Below, one piece after another: positions 13,830-15,015 of a DNA stretch of 15,015 nt. Position 1 is the stretch's first letter. The number at the start of each line of letters is the position of its first letter. The DNA is from DATGKK01 sp035294725. Its GTDB lineage: Bacteria > Actinomycetota > Acidimicrobiia > Acidimicrobiales > Bog-793. The notes beneath the pieces were generated by a model that was not told where the DNA came from, did no database searches, and was given only the letters and a program-made list of their open reading frames with translations. A program made the position numbers and the translations under genes. Location: assembly GCA_035294725.1 (NCBI GenBank), contig DATGKK010000032.1:1-15015 (forward strand). The letters are read 5' to 3'.

Positions 13830-15015
13830 TCAGCCCGGCTGGCGCAGCAGCATGCCGGCGCCGACCGTCGCATTCGTGACCTCGTCCACGAGGATGAAGC
13901 TCCCCGTCGCCCGGTTCACCCGGTACTCGTCGTAGAACAGGGGCACCTGGGCTCTCAGGTCCACCCGGCCGATGTCGTTCAGCTCCAGCTCCGCCGCCTT
14001 CTGGTCGCGATGGAGGGTGTTGACGTCGAGGCGGTAGCGCAGCTCGCGCACGAGCACCCGCGACCAGCGCGAGGTGTGCTTGATGGCGAGCTTGGCGCCG
14101 GTGGTGAGAGGAGTCTCGGACATCCAGCACACCATGGCCGAGAGGTCCTGGCTCACGAGGGGCTGGTTGTGCAGCCGGCAGAGCATGTCGCCGCGGGAGA
14201 TGTCGAGCTCGTCGGCGAGCCGGACGACGACCGACTGCGGCGGGAAGGCCTCCTCGAGCGGGCCGTCGGCGGTCTCGATCGCCTCGACCCGGGTCGAGAA
14301 GCCCGAGGGGAGCACGACGACCTCGTCGCCGACCTCGAGCACACCGCTCGCGACCTGCCCGGCATAGCCGCGGTAGTCGTGCAGCTCACTCGAGGAGATC
14401 GGGCGCACCACCCTCTGCACCGGGAAGCGGAGGTCGATGAGGTTCCGGTCCGAGCTGATGTGGACTTCCTCGAGGTGGTGGAGGAGGGACGGCCCGTCGT
14501 ACCACCGCATCTCGTCGGAGCGCTCGACGACGTTGTCCCCCTGGAGGGCCGAGATCGGGATGCAGGTGACGTCGTGGACCTCGAGCCGGGTGGCGAAGTC
14601 GTCAAAGGCGCGGCGGATCTCCTCGAAGCGCCTCCGGTCGTAGCCGACGAGGTCCATCTTGTTGACGCACACGACGAGGTGGCGGATCCCGAGCAGGGAG
14701 GCGACGGTGGCGTGACGGCGGGTCTGCTCGGTCAGGCCCGCGCGGACATCGACGAGCAGCAGCGCCAGATCGGCGATGGAGGCACCGCAGACCATGTTCC
14801 GGGTGTACTGCACGTGGCCGGGCGCGTCGGCGATGATGAAGCTGCGGCGGGACGTCGTGAAGTAGCGGTAGGCCACGTCGATCGTGATCCCCTGCTCACG
14901 CTCGGCCCGCAGACCGTCGGTCAGCAGGCCCAGGTTGGTCTGCTCGAGACCCATCCGGCCACTTGACCGGGAGATCGCCTCGAGCTGATCGTCGGTCACC
15001 GATTCGGTTTCGTAC
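13830..15015 (-). CDS. cysN: Sulfate adenylyltransferase large subunit (GTPase), 5'-truncated by window edge
   Basis: About 394 residues of CysN, the EF-Tu-like GTPase that couples GTP hydrolysis to APS formation from ATP and sulfate by CysD. The frame stays open through the right edge (reading YETES before the GTG at 14999), as expected after the P-loop segment, so that GTG is internal and the true start lies outside. Seen are REQGITIDVAYRYF (switch I), G3 DAPGHVQYTRNM, G4 VNKMDL and G5 SAL, followed by domain II (RFPVQRVVRPISS, a DYRGYAGQVASG turn) and domain III ending in GAGMLLRQPG. The C-terminus ends without a CysC fusion. cysD is expected just beyond the right edge. The P-loop cannot be checked here. 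Confidence 0.95.
   Translation of the reverse strand, partial: YETESVTDDQLEAISRSSGRMGLEQTNLGLLTDGLRAEREQGITIDVAYRYFTTSRRSFIIADAPGHVQYTRNMVCGASIADLALLLVDVRAGLTEQTRRHATVASLLGIRHLVVCVNKMDLVGYDRRRFEEIRRAFDDFATRLEVHDVTCIPISALQGDNVVERSDEMRWYDGPSLLHHLEEVHISSDRNLIDLRFPVQRVVRPISSSELHDYRGYAGQVASGVLEVGDEVVVLPSGFSTRVEAIETADGPLEEAFPPQSVVVRLADELDISRGDMLCRLHNQPLVSQDLSAMVCWMSETPLTTGAKLAIKHTSRWSRVLVRELRYRLDVNTLHRDQKAAELELNDIGRVDLRAQVPLFYDEYRVNRATGSFILVDEVTNATVGAGMLLRQPG

Noticed and set aside
11206..13935. A 909-codon open frame on the plus strand opposite lpdA, sucB and cysC
   Set aside because: It is antisense to three clearly recognised genes, has low-complexity Arg/Gly/Ala/Pro-rich translation and no family features; such frames are common opposite GC-rich genes.
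13804..14130. Upstream extension of the cysC frame into cysN
   Set aside because: APS kinases of this type begin just before the P-loop, and the extension is antithetical to the clear CysN reading frame.
14997..14999. GTG as the start of cysN
   Set aside because: The frame stays open upstream to the window edge and the GTPase P-loop is missing from the part seen, so this codon is internal.

Overview
This window looks chromosomal and comes from a high-GC actinomycete, probably a deep-branching lineage such as Acidimicrobiia. Three things point that way: strongly G/C-biased third positions, a probable F420-dependent luciferase-like oxidoreductase beside an actinobacterial-type PAC2 protein, and -10 boxes placed so close to start codons that some mRNAs are probably leaderless. 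The class is inference; the phylum is fairly safe.

Left end (1-1741): the tail of an integrated mobile element. The 3' end of a tyrosine recombinase gene is followed by a convergent, overlapping gene for an AlbA_2/Schlafen-type protein, then a cluster of GGTGACAA repeats, then the 3' end of a tRNA-Ala(GGC) gene. The element lies on the 3' side of the tRNA, as expected for integration into a tRNA gene. The AlbA_2 gene is visibly less GC-rich than the rest.

Middle (1742-4439): a 247-bp divergent intergenic region, then leuS (leucyl-tRNA synthetase) on the plus strand, apparently read from a promoter that starts transcription at or next to its ATG.

Right two thirds (4448-15015): nine genes, all on the minus strand. 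In transcription order they are cysN (cut by the window edge) and cysC for sulfate activation; then lpdA (E3), sucB-type E2 and a single fused LipB-LipA protein, followed by an M24 peptidase, all overlapping or 1 nt apart; then, after an 86-bp gap with its own promoter-like box, a phosphotransferase-family protein, a PAC2 protein and the LLM oxidoreductase. The E3-E2-LipBA set makes biochemical sense: LipB moves octanoate to the lipoyl lysine of E2, LipA inserts two sulfurs, E2 uses the lipoyl arm and E3 reoxidises it. The sulfate genes just upstream could supply reduced sulfur, but that link is only suggestive.

No clearly new multi-gene system is visible. The points most worth a second look are the LipB-LipA fusion within a lipoylation operon, and the AlbA_2 cargo gene placed between the integrase and the tRNA attachment site. 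No gene-free stretch exceeds 300 bases; the longest is 1742-1988.
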